Assembly: GCA_019239585.1 (NCBI GenBank)
Contig: JAFAZU010000277.1
Span: 1-5,698 of the forward strand
Direction of reading: 5' to 3'
DNA: 5,698 nucleotides
From: Acidobacteriaceae bacterium
GTDB taxonomy: Bacteria > Acidobacteriota > Terriglobia > Bryobacterales > Bryobacteraceae
A program made the position numbers and the translations under genes. Every line of letters starts with the position of its first letter. The first letter of the stretch is position 1. The notes below the pieces were generated by a model. The model did not search any database, was not told where the DNA came from, and saw nothing but the letters and a program-made list of their open reading frames with translations. Shown here piece by piece: positions 4,707-5,698 of this stretch.

Positions 4707-5695
4707 TGGCAGTCGCGGAACTTACAACGAAACAGGCGGTCACTTTTGAGGACGTACTGGCAGCGGCCGAACGGATCAAAGCACTGGCTAAACGCACGCC
4801 GGTTTACACATCGCGGTTGTTCGACGAAGCCGCCGGGGTAAAGGCATACTTTAAATGCGAAAATCTGCAGCGCGGCGGCGCGTTTAAAATTCGTGGAGCA
4901 ACAAATTTCCTGGTGGCGCTAAGCGACGAGGAAAGAAAGCGCGGGATTGTGGCTTTCTCGTCGGGCAATCATGCCCAGGCCGTCGCGATTGCCGCCGCTC
5001 ATTTGCAGATAGCGGCGACGATTGTTATGCCCACGGATGCTCCGCAAGCCAAGGTAGCTTCAACGCTCGCCTATGGTCCGACTGTTGTTTTCTATGACCG
5101 ACAGCGAGAAAGCCGCGAAGAAATTGCTGGGCGCATTGTCCATCAAACAGGAGCGGTCGTTTTGCCGCCCTATGACCATCCTTTGATTATTGCCGGGCAA
5201 GGGACGGCGACTCTGGAACTGTTGCAGGAACAGCCGGAACTGGAAGCTTTGCTGGTACCGCTGGGCGGCGGGGGATTGCTCGCAGGAGCGCTGATTGTCG
5301 CGCAGGAGTTACGGCCCGGTATGAAGGTGTTTGGCGTGGAGCCCGAGTTGGCAAACGACTGGTATCAGTCGCTACAGCGCGGCGAACCGATAAGGATTGC
5401 TCCGCCGGCAACGATTGCCGATGGCTTGCGAACACCCGCGCCCGGGCAGATTACTTTTCCGATTGTGCGTCAGTCTGTCGGGCGTGCACTGACCGTGAGC
5501 GAAGAGGAAATTAAGGCAACCTTACGATTCCTGTTGTCGCGTATGAAGATTCTCGTTGAGCCGAGCGGCGCCGTAGCGGCAGCAGTTGCCCTGCACCGGA
5601 AGTTACCCGCCTTGACAGGACCGGTCGGCATCCTATTATCGGGCGGCAACGTAGATTTTAATGTCATCGCAGATATTTGCAGGGAAGCAGCATAG
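4706..5695 (+). CDS. PLP-dependent threonine/serine dehydratase, serine-racemase-like
   Basis: This 329-aa fold-type II PLP enzyme likely deaminates threonine or serine to 2-oxobutyrate or pyruvate plus ammonia. Visible motifs: GAFKIRGA with the Schiff-base lysine K61, SSGNHAQ (85-91), the phosphate-binding GGGGL (187-191), DGLRTPAPG (239-247) and SGGN (312-315), which contacts the pyridine ring. The length equals the short catabolic type, and there is no C-terminal regulatory ACT-like domain, so isoleucine feedback is unlikely. S86 aligns with the racemisation serine of serine racemase, and E212/A216/D218 match its divalent-cation site as I recall it. Serine racemase or hydroxyaspartate dehydratase activity is therefore possible. 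The frame is open further upstream to 4607, but that extension would run deep into the dehydrogenase gene; ATG 4706, overlapping its stop, is the sensible start. The gene ends three bases before the window edge, so a third operon gene could follow. Confidence 0.92.
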   Translation: MAVAELTTKQAVTFEDVLAAAERIKALAKRTPVYTSRLFDEAAGVKAYFKCENLQRGGAFKIRGATNFLVALSDEERKRGIVAFSSGNHAQAVAIAAAHLQIAATIVMPTDAPQAKVASTLAYGPTVVFYDRQRESREEIAGRIVHQTGAVVLPPYDHPLIIAGQGTATLELLQEQPELEALLVPLGGGGLLAGALIVAQELRPGMKVFGVEPELANDWYQSLQRGEPIRIAPPATIADGLRTPAPGQITFPIVRQSVGRALTVSEEEIKATLRFLLSRMKILVEPSGAVAAAVALHRKLPALTGPVGILLSGGNVDFNVIADICREAA

Positions 5696-5698
5696 CGG

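Overview
The window looks like a moderately GC-rich bacterial chromosome segment. It holds six full-length protein genes, one partial gene cut by the left edge, one probable 25-codon small gene and several structured non-coding stretches. The organism cannot be fixed without a database search. The mix of short unlinked transcription units, the two N-terminal zinc-ribbon proteins and the rarity of good ribosome binding sites before the long genes made me think of an Acidobacteriota (Terriglobia-like) genome. That is an impression, not a demonstration. I saw no tRNA, rRNA, CRISPR array, transposase or phage gene.

Left part (1-1276). A partial small gene leaves the window on the minus strand (1-164). 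A cysteine-rich zinc-ribbon protein of unknown function follows on the plus strand (330-974). After it comes a 302-base stretch without a long gene (975-1276), which holds a structured leader, a 25-codon ORF with a near-perfect Shine-Dalgarno sequence, and a trailing hairpin. The leaders of the partial gene and of the 25-codon ORF share one layout: an 8-bp GC hairpin, exactly 19 nt, the identical 11-mer TAGGAGGTGGT, exactly 4 nt, then ATG. The two copies lie on opposite strands and point outward, flanking the zinc-ribbon gene. The encoded N-termini also resemble each other (MSLFVKV and MTIVVRV). This duplicated leader-plus-small-protein cassette is the most unusual thing in the window.

Middle part (1277-3659). 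A 234-aa FAD/NAD(P)-binding oxidoreductase of the ferredoxin reductase family (plus strand) converges on a 314-aa PfkB-type sugar-phosphate kinase (minus strand), and their stop codons overlap by 4 bases. Upstream of the kinase a 98-base gap carries a perfect 14-bp palindrome, a candidate operator. Beyond it, on the same strand, is a 212-aa membrane protein with an N-terminal zinc ribbon.

Right part (3660-5698). A 66-base divergent gap leads into a two-gene unit on the plus strand: a D-2-hydroxyacid dehydrogenase and a PLP-dependent threonine/serine dehydratase (serine-racemase-like). They are joined by a TAATG stop/start overlap. The second enzyme makes 2-oxo acids from hydroxy amino acids and the first family reduces 2-oxo acids, so the pair could act in sequence. 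Their true substrates are not visible from sequence.
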